Of a DNA stretch of 64,000 nucleotides, positions 27,111 to 38,762 are shown piece by piece. The position numbers were made by a program, and so were the translations under genes. Source of the stretch: Saccopteryx bilineata (taxonomy: Eukaryota > Chordata > Mammalia > Chiroptera > Emballonuridae); the NCBI RefSeq assembly GCF_036850765.1, contig NC_089494.1, positions 58,297,809 through 58,361,808 of the forward strand, in the 5' to 3' direction. Position 1 is the first letter of the stretch, and each line of letters opens with the position of its first letter. Under the pieces are notes generated by a model that was given only the letters and a program-made list of their open reading frames with translations, was not told where the DNA came from and did no database searches.

Positions 27111-27509
27111 CGGCCCTGGCCGGTTGGCTCAGCGGTAGAGCATTGGCCTGGCGTGCGGAGGACCCGGGTTCGATTCCCGGCCAGGGCACATAGGAGAAGC
27201 GCCCATTTGCTTCTCCACCTCCCCCCTCCTTCCTCTCTGTCTCTCTCTTCCCCTCCCGCAGCCAAGGCTCCATTGGAGCAAAGATGGCCCGGGCGCTGGG
27301 GATGGCTCCTTGGCCTCTGCCCCAGGCGCTAGAGTGGCTCTGGTCGCGGCAGAGCGACGCCCTGGAGGGGCAGAACATCGCCCCCTGGTGGGCAGAGCAT
27401 TGCCCCTGGTGGGCGTGCCAGGTGGATCCCGGTCGGGCGCATGAGGGAGTCTGTCTGACTGTCTCTCCCCGTTTCCAGCTTCAGAAAAATACAAAAAAAA
27501 AAAAAAAAA
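27111..27509 (+). mobile_element. Ves/Rhin-type tRNA-derived SINE, full length
   Basis: The B box GGTTCGATTCC is a perfect match to the polymerase III consensus and the A box is TGGCTCAGCGGT. The element is flanked by a perfect 14-bp duplication, AAGAATTCAAAAAG (27097-27110 and 27510-27523). It has a long poly(A) tail and two CCCTGGTGGGC units, with the CTCF-like CGCCCCCTGGTGG at 27379-27391. It looks young and possibly transcription-competent. Confidence 0.95.
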
Positions 27510-29124
27510 AAGAATTCAAAAAGTATATTAAAAATGAAGTTGTGAATGTGTGTGTGTGCTCATGACATTGTGTGCACAGATGTATGTGTGGTGTGTTTTT
27601 AGGAGTACCTCCATCCACGAGAATAAGTCCAGGTACAATTCAAACAGGGAATTGTGGTTGAGGAGTCGGCCCTGCACCCCTCTGCCTCACTTGATAGATT
27701 GCTTCTTCACGGAAGGTGATTGTTTTATTCAGCCCTAAGAGTAGAAACTTTTCTATAATGCTTCATATGCTTTTATGGCATAAACCAATATAAATATTTA
27801 AGTATTTTTTCTTATTTATCTTGCTACAGAGAGAAACCATATGGAAAGTTGAGCCTATTTTCCTCCAAGCGGACAGAAGGGGGAATGGTTTCTATTGAAT
27901 GTATAAATATTAAAATATTTCTTCTCACTAACTCACTGGAAAGTGATGACTGTCTGGCCAGCCATGTATGTCCATGGTAACAGGTTGCACTCCTAACTCC
28001 CAACAAGCAGGACAAAAAGATGGCGTTCAAGGTACAGAACTGGGGAGAGAGCCTGAGATCTGGCCAGCAACATGAATGAGAAACCCAAACAAAATCATGT
28101 GCTTTGTACCATCTTCTTCATCCCCAGCGTGGCCCACTGTTATCATTAGCTAATTCTAATCCCAATGTTCAGGTTTCTCCACTCCCTGGCTCTGCTCCTG
28201 TGATGGGGTGTGGAACTTTGTAACAGTGCATTGGGATCCATCATCATAGCACACACAGGGCAAGGTCAGATGGACTCTTATCAAAACCATTAAAAAAAGG
28301 AAGTTGAGCTTCAAGTTTCCTTTGATACCCAACACTGTCCTTCTCTACCATCTCACAGACCTCCAGGCTCCTTGCCCTTTGCTGGCCCCTGTGCCTTAGG
28401 CATCATGGCTTAGTACTAGTGAATGCCTGTCCCTGTGAATTCTTGCTAGTGGCAATTCTTTCATAAACCTGTAATATCACAGTACAGAAACAAGGGACTA
28501 TGACGTTCCTTAGTCTTTAGTTGTTTGCTAATCAAGTGCAGGACCAGCTCACTGGTTTTCAAACCCTGACCCATCACTAGGGGCTGATGTCCTAAACAGC
28601 CTCACCTGTTGCTGATGCAAAAGTTCTCCCACCTTCTTTCTCCTTTTGTCTTTTTCTGTCTAGTTGTTAAAACAATTGTTAAATTGCTGTCTCATTCCTT
28701 AAGGAATGATTTTCATCTTCTGCTCTGCTTTGCGTACCTTTCCTTCTGCCCCTTGCATCAAAGTGTTTCCATTTTAATAGGGAAGAATTCTCGGGTCTAT
28801 ACTGATGGACCACTACTGGTGGTATTTCAGCAGGCTGGAAAGAGAGCTCACTTGGAATTGTAGACTCCCCCCACAGCCTGGCACATCCATTCAATCCATG
28901 TTGAGATCATGTTTATATAGCAAGTTGCATTTTTTTCTTTGTATCACTTCCACCAAGAGTTGGGAATTTCTGACAGCTTTTTGCAAGTTTCTGTTTATGA
29001 AATTAATATCTAAGCCTACTCCTTAAACCCAGACCTTTGGGAAAATTGCAGCATGACAAGGATAATAGCAAAAAAGTTAAGAGTGTTGGACTAGGTTATT
29101 TTATTTGTTTTCTAAAATCCTAAG

Positions 29125-29457
29125 TGAAACGCTGGTGCCCGAGGTGAGGCAGGTCCACATTGGATTCAAGCAGACAGTAGAGAAACTGCGAAGCCAGAAG
29201 TGTTGGGCCATTCCCATTCAGTAGAGCCTCGCAAGGGCGGATGAGCAAACAGGCAGGGGGAAAACCGCTTCTCGTGGCAGCAGACGAGCAAACAACCAAA
29301 ACAGATCTTCACAATTGTGGCCAGGCAGTCTGTAATCTGCCATCCACCCTGAGGGGAGCACTCACAGCCTTACACAGACTATACACACATGGCGCTGTCA
29401 TGTGCACTAATCAGGCAGAGTACAAGAAGCAAGCCTAACACAGCTGTTTTCCCAACA
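29125..29457 (-). mobile_element. Solo LTR, same family as the ERV at 62 kb
   Basis: Read on the - strand it starts TGTTGGGAAAACAGC at 29457 and shows GTGTGTATAGTCTGTGTAAGG and GGGAATGGCCCAACAC in the same order as 62000-62378. The flanks CTAAG and CTAAA are a 5-bp duplication with one mismatch. No internal sequence is attached, so it is a solo LTR formed by recombination. Confidence 0.85.
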
Positions 29458-30443
29458 CTAAATTATGTTAAAGCTAACATAGAGTGGCTGTTGGCTGGTG
29501 AAAATGGTATTTAAATTATAAGAAACTGATATTTAAAGAGGTTTTTTTCCTTTTAAATGGAAACAATGTGATTAAATCTATTTATTTATTATAGAATCTG
29601 TATTATTTCTTAAACGGTGACCTAGGTTATCTTCTATAAATCTCCTTTGTAATATTTACTTTCCTATTCTTTCAGTGCTCTTTAGGTGGATTTAATGCTC
29701 TTTAGGTACTTAGATAAACTGCCAGTGAGTGTACAGTTTATCCTCATCTATCACCCAGTTTCGGAGCCCTTGCTGTGTGCCCTGTCAGCTCCCATCACTG
29801 TGGGGCATGGGAGCAGCATCAGCGCTGTGCCTTCCTCTCCCAGGTGAGGCTGCCGCGCAGGGGGCAGCAAGGGCACAAGGAAAACCCACAGTGTCTCAAC
29901 TTGAGGTCGAGGGCGGCAGGAAGCTACTAAGGTTCAACCTAGTACGTGAGTCAGAGAAGGAGTGTACCAAGGAGATGCTGGTTGTGGCAACACCAAAACT
30001 AAAGGTGGCAATTTTCTGGGCTGGAAAGGTTCAGCACCCAGGCTGGCTGGGCAGCACTTGCTTTAGGGTATTCCTATCTCTAACCTTAAACTCTAATGCA
30101 ATCAACATGGCCTTAGCTGCCTGCAAATATCCACCATCCTCCCACTATGAAGGCCTGGGCAGAAGAGCGCCATGAGAAGTTCATGATAACCTCATGGGGC
30201 CATCACAATGCACTCTCGCATCCACACTGCAAGGGCGCCTCTCTGTCTTGGGGTGGCGAAGCAGACTATCTTACCACTCAGTCACACAGCTGGTGAGCTC
30301 AGACTGGACCACAAGGTCAGGGCCCCTCTATGTGTCTCCTACTACAAATAGCTCCAGTAATAACAAATAGTAATCATAAATAAATAGTGCATTAGGTTCA
30401 TGTAAAGTTAAAAGGTTTCTTGACTCACTTATATTACCTGATC

Positions 30444-30487
30444 GTGTGTGTGTGTGTGTGTGTGTGTGCGTGTGTGTGTGTGTGTGT
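30444..30487 (+). repeat. (TG)n microsatellite
   Basis: A 44-bp GT/TG run with one C interruption (at about 30469). Open frames of alternating residues across it are artefacts. Confidence 0.97.
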
Positions 30488-31839
30488 AGAAATGTGAAGT
30501 ATTCACAGGAGTGTTTGGCAAAAAGTCCCACAACCCCAAACCTCCAGACTAGGATATGGTGGCATGGTTTGGGGAGTACTAGTAAAATAACTTATCATTT
30601 CTTAATAAGTAAATTTTGTAATAAGTAAAATAAGTTATTCATCCAATAAAAATCTCAAGAGTTTCTTTCATGTGCTAGGTGAAGACTATGCTGAGCATTT
30701 AGAACACAATAAACAAGGCAGACACATCCCTACCTCCCTCTATCAAGCCTTTAACAAATCATTGCACAAGGTAATACTGATGGAGCAGGGGTGTGATTAT
30801 CCACTGCCCCAGCTCTCAGGGGGTCTTGAGCTGGTTCCCTTCAGCACCCCACTCTAGTTTTCATGCACAGGGCCCTCTTTCTCTGTTTGTTGGTGTCCTT
30901 AGTATTATATCTTTGCAGACTGAGCAGAAGTGTATTGCCCAGAGATGTGTCACTGCCACTGGGTGTTCAGTAGGTGAATAGCTAGACACATAGGCTAAAG
31001 TCTTCACCATTCTCCCATGAAAGGCTTAGCTGTGGAGCCCCCAAGTGCAAATGTTAGGGACTATCCCCTTGAGCAAAGGCAAGACAGTCCATGGGTCCTG
31101 CTTCCACTACCAAGAGGATCATGGGAGCTCAGTCAATGCCTCTATGGTGGTCCCTGGCTAGGTGAGCTGCTGCCTCAGCATGGCCACTGGATAAGCTGCT
31201 ATCCTCCAAGGGGCTCTCTCCTTCCTCTCTTACCCTCTTCCCTGACTCTGTGATGTGGGGGCAGCCTTCCCTCCCCTTCTCTTAAATTCCACAGGGGCAC
31301 ACCCTCTTCTCCTCTGGCTCTGTCAGAATAATCCTGATCGCCCACACTCTCACAGCCCCACTCAACCCCAAAACAGTTCCTTTTCCTGGGGGACACAGAG
31401 GGCTGCTTGATCTTCAGATTATCCCCAAAGGGCTTGCTGCCAAGTGCAGCAAGGAAAGGGAAAAGGGATGAAGACAACTGCTTTTCTTTTCCATACAAAG
31501 AATCCCTCCATCTTGTCACCTGCCACACCAAAACTGTGAGCAGCCTTGGAAGGGGAGATTCTGGGAGTTTTGACCACAAGTACAGCGTCTGATTTCTGCT
31601 AGGGGAGAAAGGCTGGCACAAACAGTGGTGGGAGGTCAGCTTTGGGATCACAGGCAAGGCGAATCCTGAGCTGCGTGCGGTTCAAGGCCACTGAGGAGCT
31701 CGGAGAAGCTGATGCCTCACAGGCTGTGAGGCCTATTGGGGCAAGTCCTGAATCGGGCAGATTTTGATCAACTCTGGGGCCCTGTAAGTCTGCGCCTCAT
31801 GCTATGCTTCGATCTTCAGGTGAGATTGGAACTCTACTC

Positions 31840-32430
31840 TACCCATGCTGTTCTCCTTGCCTGGAATGGTCCAGGATTCCTTAATTCCTTATTCTCCTGG
31901 TGAAAGTGTGTTCATCCTGCAGTGCCCACATCAGATGATCCTCCTCTGCTCTCTCTTGGCCTTCTATATGCTCCCTCCTCTTGCTGCATCTGAACTTTAT
32001 GTTCTTTTTTTTTTTTACTTATTGTTCTGTTTACTTTCTTTCTCCTAGGACCATGAGCATCTCTGGAATGTAGTCAGCATCTTTTCATAGGTTTCGGTAC
32101 AAGCTCTATGATCTTGGAAATCTTTGATCATAATATTTCTTTTTTAAATTACTCTAAATATACTTTATAAAGCCGACATCTAATGATGATTTAGAATTAA
32201 GGCAGGGACACTAAGCTAGGGACATTTCATCAAACTCTCCCCGGGTGCCTACAGTGCCCTACAGTTCCCCGTCATGGCACTAACCACGCTGCGTTGTAAT
32301 TGCCTATTCGCTTCTGTTCCCCAACAGACTGTGAACACAGTTACCACACAGAAATCATGAATGTATCCACAGTGCAGTGAAGTGCCTATTGTACAGTTAA
32401 GCATGTGACACATATGTGTTGGATTAAGAT
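31840..32430 (+). repeat. L2-like relics
   Basis: CCTTGCCTGGAATGGTCCAG with later CTCCTAGGACCATGAGCATC, and a second run with GCACTAACCACGCTGCGTTG and CCCCAACAGACTGTGAACAC, read like two diverged L2 3' segments. The borders are uncertain. Confidence 0.55.
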
Positions 32431-32574
32431 TAGAGGTCTGCTAAGGGAGTAGGTCGAGTTGATTCCTCAGGGTCCAGTCACTGAAATCTTCCATGTTCAT
32501 CTTTGAGACTGAGATCAGTATGAAAATAACAAGTGTGATAACAACAACATGCCAACAACAACCATAATTATAAG

Positions 32575-33080
32575 TCATTATATTTTAATGTTTTCTATTT
32601 ACGAGCACTGTGCTAGACTCTTCACGTGTATGGTCTCATTTACTCCTAATAACAACTGTGCAGTGCAGTTTTATTATGGTCTACGCAGTGGTCCCCAACC
32701 TTTTTTGGGCCACGAACCGGTTTAATGTCAGAAAATATTTTCACGGACCAGCCTTTAGGGTGGGACGGATAAATGTATTACGTGACCAAGACAAGCGTCA
32801 AGAGTGAGTCTTAGACGGATGTAACAGAGGGAATCTGGTCATTTTTTAAAAATAAAACATTGTTCAGATTTAAATATAAATAAAACAGAAATAATGTAAG
32901 TTATTTATTCTTTCTCTGTGGACCGGTACCAAATGGCCCACGGATCGGTACCGGTCCGTGGCCCGGGGGTTGGGGACCACTGGTCTACAGGAAGAGCACT
33001 CACTCCAAGGCTTACTGTAGTCTTGCTCTCATCAACTTAGCAAATAAGTATCAGAGGTAGGATTAGAGCCCATATTTGTT
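32575..33080 (-). repeat. MIR SINE relic split by a hAT element
   Basis: The left part (32575-32684) has GCACTGTGCTAGACTCTTCA and TCTCATTTACTCCTAATAAC. The right part (32981-33080) has AGGTAGGATTAGAGCCCA. Together they form one MIR complement interrupted at 32685-32980. Confidence 0.75.
32685..32980 (+). mobile_element. Non-autonomous hAT element inserted in a MIR
   Basis: The 296-bp element begins GCAGTGGTCCCCAACC and ends GGTTGGGGACCAC, inverted to each other. The direct repeat TGGTCTAC flanks it (32677-32684 and 32981-32988). The right end seems to lack its last few bases. The interior (GGACCGGTACC, GGTACCGGTCCGTGG) is related to, but distinct from, the 23575 family. Confidence 0.88.
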
Positions 33081-33269
33081 ATGAAAAGTGTTCTAGGCAA
33101 CTAACTACAAGTTTAACTTAATAAATATCTTTAAAAGAAAACAATTACTAAAAGAATTTAGACCCTGCTTTTAGTAATATCATTGTACAAATTGTTGATA
33201 AATTCAAACCTTTTTCTTGGAGGATAGTATTATTAGTTTGATGTTTCATCACCTGTTGGCAGTGGATTA

Positions 33270-33420
33270 TTTTTTTCCAATGTTTTATTATGAAAAATTT
33301 CAAACATAAAACAATCAAAAAAATCGCACAGTGATCCCTCGCCAGTCAGTGTTTTTCCACTTCCTTGGAGAATCCTTTATAGTTTATACTTTGCCTTCCA
33401 TCCCTCAGATTGCATACCAC
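33270..33420 (-). repeat. Possible old L1-type fragment
   Basis: TTTTATTATGAAAAATTTCA followed by AACATAAAACAATC resembles a common end of old L1/HAL1 elements. It is short and diverged. Confidence 0.4.
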
Positions 33421-33479
33421 TCAAAGCCACCCCAGTTCTGAGTAATTCACTACTGTGCTGATTTTGGGGATAACATTTA

Positions 33480-33645
33480 GAACATTGGTTATCACAGTTG
33501 AGTGGGCATCAGAATTACCTGGAGGGCTTGCTAAACACAGGTAGAGTCTCTGGTTCAGAACTGGCATTTCTACATTTCTAACAAGCTCCCCCATGATGTC
33601 GTTGTAGCTGGTCTAGAGTCCACACTTTGAGAATCACTGGCTTTG
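33480..33645 (+). mobile_element. MER5-like hAT-Charlie relic
   Basis: The sequence GGTTATCACAGTTGAGTGGG, then CATCAGAATTACCTGGAGGG and finally CACACTTTGAGAATCACTGG is the pattern of the old mammalian MER5 family. It is diverged and has no coding sequence. Confidence 0.75.
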
Positions 33646-34216
33646 AGAATTTTCCCCTGAAAAAAAACACAAGAGAAATTTCTCTCTATACTCAGACATA
33701 GCATAGCTGTGTCTGTATGGCTTTCTTTAGACCCTGTTTTGTTTTGTTTTTGTTTTGTTTTAATCTTATGGACACCATAAATCTTCTAACACATCAGATT
33801 CTCTCCATAGTGGTTTCTAGGAAGCGTATTGACCAATTTCGGGCTATTCTTACAAACGTGTTGATGCTCTGGCATGATTTTGTAACTTAACTTTTGATCA
33901 TGTTTTACATTCCTATCCTGAGCTTCCCTTTGATTTTCTGTTGTGATCTATTTTTACTTTGTTTTATTCTCTGCTTTTGCAGGGATCTTTGAAATGCACA
34001 ATAAACATTTTGGGGAACAAAGCAGATTATGCATATACTACTACCATCACCAACAACAAAATCACGCTTTGATATACCATATTGATTTAACTTTAATAAG
34101 AAAGAAAGAAACTTGTATAAAAAAACATTTTAAAAGATAGAAAATTGCTCAGAGAGCCCACCTCACTTAGTGACCACAGGCCTGATGAACAGTGACTTTA
34201 AAGATTCAGCACATTG

Positions 34217-34629
34217 AGGCCCTGGCCGGTTGGCTCAGCGGTAGAGCGTCAGCCTGGCGTGCGGGAGACCCGGGTTCGATTCCCAGCCAGGGCACATAGG
34301 AGAGGCGCCCATCTGCTTCTCCACCCCCCCCCTTCCTCTCTGTCTCTCTCTTCCCCTTCCGCAGCCAAGGCTCCATTGGAGCAAAGATGGCCCGGGCACT
34401 AGGGATGGCTCCTTAGCCTCTGCCCCAGGCACTAGAGTGGCTCTGGTCGCAACAGAGCGACGCCCCGGAGGGGCAGAGCATCGCCCCCTGGTGGGCAGAG
34501 CGTCGCCCCTGGTGGGCAGAGCGTTGCCCCTGGTGGGCGTGCCGGGTGGATCCCGGTCGGGCGCATGCGGGAGTCTGTCTGACTGTCTCTCCCCATTTCC
34601 AGCTTCAGAAAAAAATACAAAAAAAAAAA
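34217..34629 (+). mobile_element. Ves/Rhin-type SINE, copy with three tandem units
   Basis: This copy is flanked by a perfect 17-bp duplication, AAAGATTCAGCACATTG (34200-34216 and 34630-34646). The B box is GGTTCGATTCC. At 413 bp it is the longest copy here because it holds three, not two, tandem units of about 21 bp with CCCTGGTGGGC (34481-34540). The CTCF-like core is at 34482-34494. Confidence 0.95.
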
Positions 34630-35507
34630 AAAGATTCAGCACATTGTCATCTCTTAGTGCTGGTTTTGCTTCCCCTGAAGATCATTGTAATATATATAGG
34701 GCAAGATGGATTCATCTCACAATCTTATATACTTTTAAACCATCTTCTTCAATAAAGAAACTACAGAAAACATGGAATACATAAACAGATATTACATCAA
34801 CCAACATGTGATATATGTATGTATTGAAGAAGAAACACTTGATATTTTTCTTTAAAAAACTTATACTGAATTGTTTTTAATTCAATTTTAAGTGGTACAT
34901 TTTGGGGGAGGGGAGGATCTCTTTTAAAATGACTTGTTTATGTTGAAATGCGGGATTTAAATTTTTAGTGCTGCTAAGGAGAATGGTTTCATTGATTAGT
35001 ATAAGCAATGAGGACACCTTAGAAATTCCAAAGAGCCGGGTTTGAAAGGACAGTCACCCAGGAGACGGTTTCTCTGTTTCAAAGGGGATAGTCACTTCTT
35101 TTTTTTGGCTCTCTCCATGACAAGAAAAATACATGGGAACCTTGCTTTCCCCTGAGGTTTATGATGCTGCATGAAAGATGACAAAGGCAGGTTCTGAGAT
35201 TGCTAAGAAACAGCTGTGGACAAGACTGTTGCACTAGAATAGCTCAAACAGAACTAAAAGAAAGGTTATAAGATATTTTAACTTCTGCTGACATTTCTGA
35301 AAATCACATGTGAAGAGATTGTAGAAGTTTCATTCTCCTATTAAGAGACTCAAAGTAATAGGTTTACTGCAGTCTAGAAAATCAAAGTGAATTAAGCAAT
35401 AATTGAGAATTAACAGTCAGTAAGGGGGGGCATGTTGTACTTAGAAGTCTTTTCTTAACTGTGCTTTCTTTTTAAACATAGTATTTATTGACTCCTAATC
35501 TTCCTTG

Positions 35508-35862
35508 CTTTTTTCTTTTTTTCCAAAGTTAGAAGTGGGGAGGCAGTCAGACAGACTCCCACATGAGCCCCAGCGGCATGCCCACCAGGGGGAGATGCTC
35601 TGCCCATCTAGGGTGTTGCTCTGCTGTGGCCAGAACCATTCTAGTGCCTGAGGTGGAGGCCATGGAGCCGTCCTCAGCACCTGGGCCAACTTTGCTCCAG
35701 TGGAACCTTGTCTGTGGGAGGGAAAGAGAGAGATAGAGAGGAAGGAGAGGGGGAGGGGTGGAGAAGGAGATGGGCGCTTCTCCTGTGTGTCCTGACTGGG
35801 GATCAAACCTGGGACTTTCACATGCCAGGCCAACACTCTACTGCTGAGCCAACCAGCCAGGA
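35508..35862 (-). mobile_element. Ves/Rhin-type SINE, shorter diverged copy
   Basis: The tRNA-like head is at the right end (complement of CTGGCTGGTTGGCTCAGCAG) and the T-rich tail complement at the left. The duplication CCTAATCTTCCTTG is at 35494-35507 and 35863-35876 (14 bp, perfect). Only one CCCCCTGGTGGGC unit is present. The body is more diverged and shorter than in the copies at 27111 or 34217. Confidence 0.92.
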
Positions 35863-36019
35863 CCTAATCTTCCTTGTTTTTATCCACATAAACAAGACAG
35901 ATATATAAAATTCCCTTTGACTTGGTTAGTCATGTAATGGAAAGCTTTGCACTGTCTAGGTGAAACTTAGATGTTCATGGATACCAAGATTCTAGGAGCA
36001 AACAGCCTGTGGGGAAGTT

Positions 36020-36235
36020 CCTCTCAAACTTGGGCGTATATAGGAATCACCTAGGGATTTTGTCAAGCTATAGAACTCGTGTTAAACTCTAGAGGAGTTC
36101 GAAGACAGCTGTGGCCCCTCCCCCAGAATCACACATAAAGACGTTCAAGCCAATCTGCATACATGATTCAGGGACCTAATTTCTGCTCTAATGGGTATGC
36201 TTGAAAATCATACAGTATAGTGATTGTAACTGTTA
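36020..36235 (+). mobile_element. Possible MER5-like relic
   Basis: CTCTCAAACTTGGGCG and GGAATCACCTAGGGATTTTG recall the left end of MER5-type elements. The rest is diverged, and the call is tentative. Confidence 0.4.
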
Positions 36236-36780
36236 GTAGGTATTTATACAACTGCAAAGAAGGGAAAGGTCACGTAGGATAAAATAGGCATGAAAGAATG
36301 GGAACAAACTTGTAAACAAGATGGGGTTTTAATTTCTATTGGCACAGAGTAAGAAAGAATTCAAACCCAATGGTTTGGGGCAGGGGTAGAATAATCTGAA
36401 GCCATAGAGGGAAAGACAAGAATAAAAATAAAAAATTGCTCAGCCCGACACTTCTAAAGAAGACTAGAAAATAATAACATTGGATGGGCAATGTGAAGCC
36501 AGTTTATGAAGAGACTTAAATGCCAAGCTGAGGAATTTCACTTTATTCTACAGGCCACACTGAGTCCTTAAAGGCATTTAATGATGGAGTGATATAATAA
36601 AAATGGTATGGACTGGGTTAAAGAAGTCTATGTTTTAACATATAATCATAGTATATAAATATGTTTAATATATAAACATAGTATATGTTTATTATATACA
36701 TTAATATGAGAGAATAAGGCCTCTTCTTTCTAAAATATTTTTTGGCAATTCTTGGACATTTATATTCATTCTTAATGTTC

Positions 36781-37160
36781 CCTTTTTTGTGCCAGTGTGA
36801 GGGACAAATAGAGACATACAGACAGGAAGGGAGAGAGATGAGAAGTATCAATTCTTTGTTGCAGCTCCTTAGTTCATTGATTGCTTTGTCATCTGTATCT
36901 TGACCGGGGACTACAGCAGAGCAAGTAACCCCTTACGCAAGCCAGCAACCTTGGGCTCAAGCCAGCAACTATGGGTCATGTCTATGATCCCACGCTCAAG
37001 CCAGCAACCCCATGCTCAAGCCGGTGAGCCCCCGTTCAAGCCAGATGAGCCTGTGCTCAAGCTGGCGACCCTCAAGCTGACGACTTTGCAGTTTCAAACC
37101 TGGGTCCTCTGCATCCGAGTCCGACACTTTATCCACTGCACCACTGCCTGGTCAAGCCAC
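36781..37160 (-). mobile_element. Second tRNA-derived SINE family, long form
   Basis: On the + strand this shows repeated CTCAAGCCAGCAACC units (36955-37075), the complement of the GGCTTGAG repeats at 16763, and ends in CCACTGCCTGGTCAAG, the complement of the head. The flanks share TCTTAATGTTC (36770-36780 and 37161-37171). Confidence 0.88.
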
Positions 37161-38256
37161 TCTTAATGTTCTAAACTTTACTATTTCTGTATATAAATTA
37201 GCTCATGTGCTGTAGAGTTTAATCATCTCGTTGTATGCCTGACCACAGGAACACGACTGCAACAAGCTAGTTCTCCTTTGAATTGCTAGGGCCGAACCAC
37301 CACCCACTTTGTTGTTTCTTTTTATTTTCTGAGCATCACAAAATGTACTGTTTATGTGTCAAAGGATCCAGGATTGTTTATTAATATTTTACAGCCTCTT
37401 TGTGAAGCTACCTTTTCAATTTTAGAAGAGGCAGTTTTATGACTCCCTTTGATAACCACTTAACTATTAAGACCCAAACAAAGAGGAGGAGTGGTCAGAA
37501 GATATTAGGTACTCCCAAGCAGCCAGAGTCCTACTTCTCAAACATTATTCAAATTAGCCCCCAGACTCATAATTCTGTGTTTTCATTTATTGCTGCAGTA
37601 AAATAAATGGTTCTTTTATCCAAATGTTATTTCCTGGCTCTTAATTCAGTGGTTATTTTGGATTGTAGCACTTCTCTTTGATTTAGGGATATGGTACCTT
37701 ATAAATATTTAAAAGTCAAAGACTGACACTTGGAGAAATTGACTTTGATTTGTTTTGTTAATATCCTATGGCTAGAGTAATTATAGGTTTGGAAGATACG
37801 GTCCCATTCTCTGCTTATCAGAAGAGATAGGGAGCTTATGTATCCGTAACAAGGAAATTTGGCAACAAAGGCTCTTCCCAAATCTTTTACAGTCTAGACC
37901 TTCGAGTACACCTCTTCTAAACATGCACTACTCTTTATTTTTCATAGTTTTCTCCAGAAACTGTTCTTGAACTTAGGGATGTGAATGCAACCTATCCATA
38001 CATTTCAAAATTGCTGGAAATGGTCATTTTTTAAAGGTTTGGGACTTTCTCTGCATCTATAAGTGCCAGCAAGTGTTTATGACAGGGCTAAGGGTGATCT
38101 ATAGACTGGTATGATTTAATCATAGATCAATCAACCTATTAGGGGGAAAAAGACAAGGTCAATAAGGACAGGTCTTGGTGAACCAGAGGTCATCCTATAT
38201 TTTTCAACCTAATGTTCCTATTTCTTTTCCATTAATATTTCATAATGAAAAAATGC

Positions 38257-38754
38257 TGTAAAGCCAGTAGCTGCAGCCACCATCACAGCCACCTGGCCTG
38301 TGTAGGTTCACATTTGATTCAGACAGACGGTAATGAAACAATGGAGTCAAGAACTGGTGGGCCATTACCTTTAATCCTAGCTCACACCCAGTGGGCAAGA
38401 AAATACACACTAGGCTCCAAAACCCACTCATTCAGCACTCACAAAGCTACTGACTTATCCAAGTTTCTTAGAATCAAAGGCCCCACCAGCCTTTTCAACT
38501 CTGTTCCCCATCTCCTTCTTCAAATTTTCTGCACAAACTGGCTTCTCCTTAAGCACTCCGCCATCTTTGATGCCTCTCCTCTGCAATGCTGATGACAAGA
38601 TCTGAGAGAGAGAGCCCCCGTCTGCCTTATTTTATAGTGTAGAAATTAAGCCTTTAAGCCAGTATACAAATAAGGAAGTCTCTGATACAAAGCCACTTAT
38701 CTGAGGCATAAATGGGATTCTTCATAAGAATGCATCACCCCACATCATGCAACA
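38257..38754 (-). mobile_element. Related LTR with a different upstream part
   Basis: On the - strand the downstream half shares AATGGCCCACCAGTTC and the CTGAATCAAATGTGAACCTA stretch with the 62-kb LTR and ends in TTACA at 38257. The first part (U3 side) is different in sequence. The proposed start TGTTGCATGATG at 38754 abuts the hAT duplication at 38755. No matching LTR duplication was seen, so the right boundary is tentative. Confidence 0.65.
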
Positions 38755-38762
38755 GTCAAGAG

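Larger units (their letters stand above)
27525..31835. other. Unique intron sequence around a solo LTR
   Basis: Apart from the LTR at 29125 and the TG run at 30444, nothing is recognised. The frames at 29729-30175 (148 codons, +) and 31199-31657 (152 codons, -) are the longest non-repeat frames here but show no domain and no convincing splice context. Confidence 0.5.

Noticed and set aside
27115..27190. tRNA-like sequence with good A and B boxes (also at the head of other SINEs)
   Set aside because: These are SINE heads with downstream body, tail and target duplications, not tRNA genes. A clean cloverleaf acceptor stem is not evident.
27129..27494. Overlapping open frames of 90-139 codons at 13855-14250, 27103-27494, 34235-34642 and 42003-42447
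   Set aside because: All are readings of GC-rich SINE bodies on either strand, and nearly the same peptides recur at each copy.
29729..30175. 148-codon open frame on the + strand
   Set aside because: The composition is not clearly coding, no known domain is seen and it sits in intron sequence without exon signals.
30328..30531. Open frames rich in alternating His-Thr or Cys-Val
   Set aside because: They are translations of the TG microsatellite.
31199..31657. 152-codon open frame on the - strand
   Set aside because: No recognisable domain, no bordering splice sites and no neighbouring exon. Plausible by chance in a GC-richer patch.
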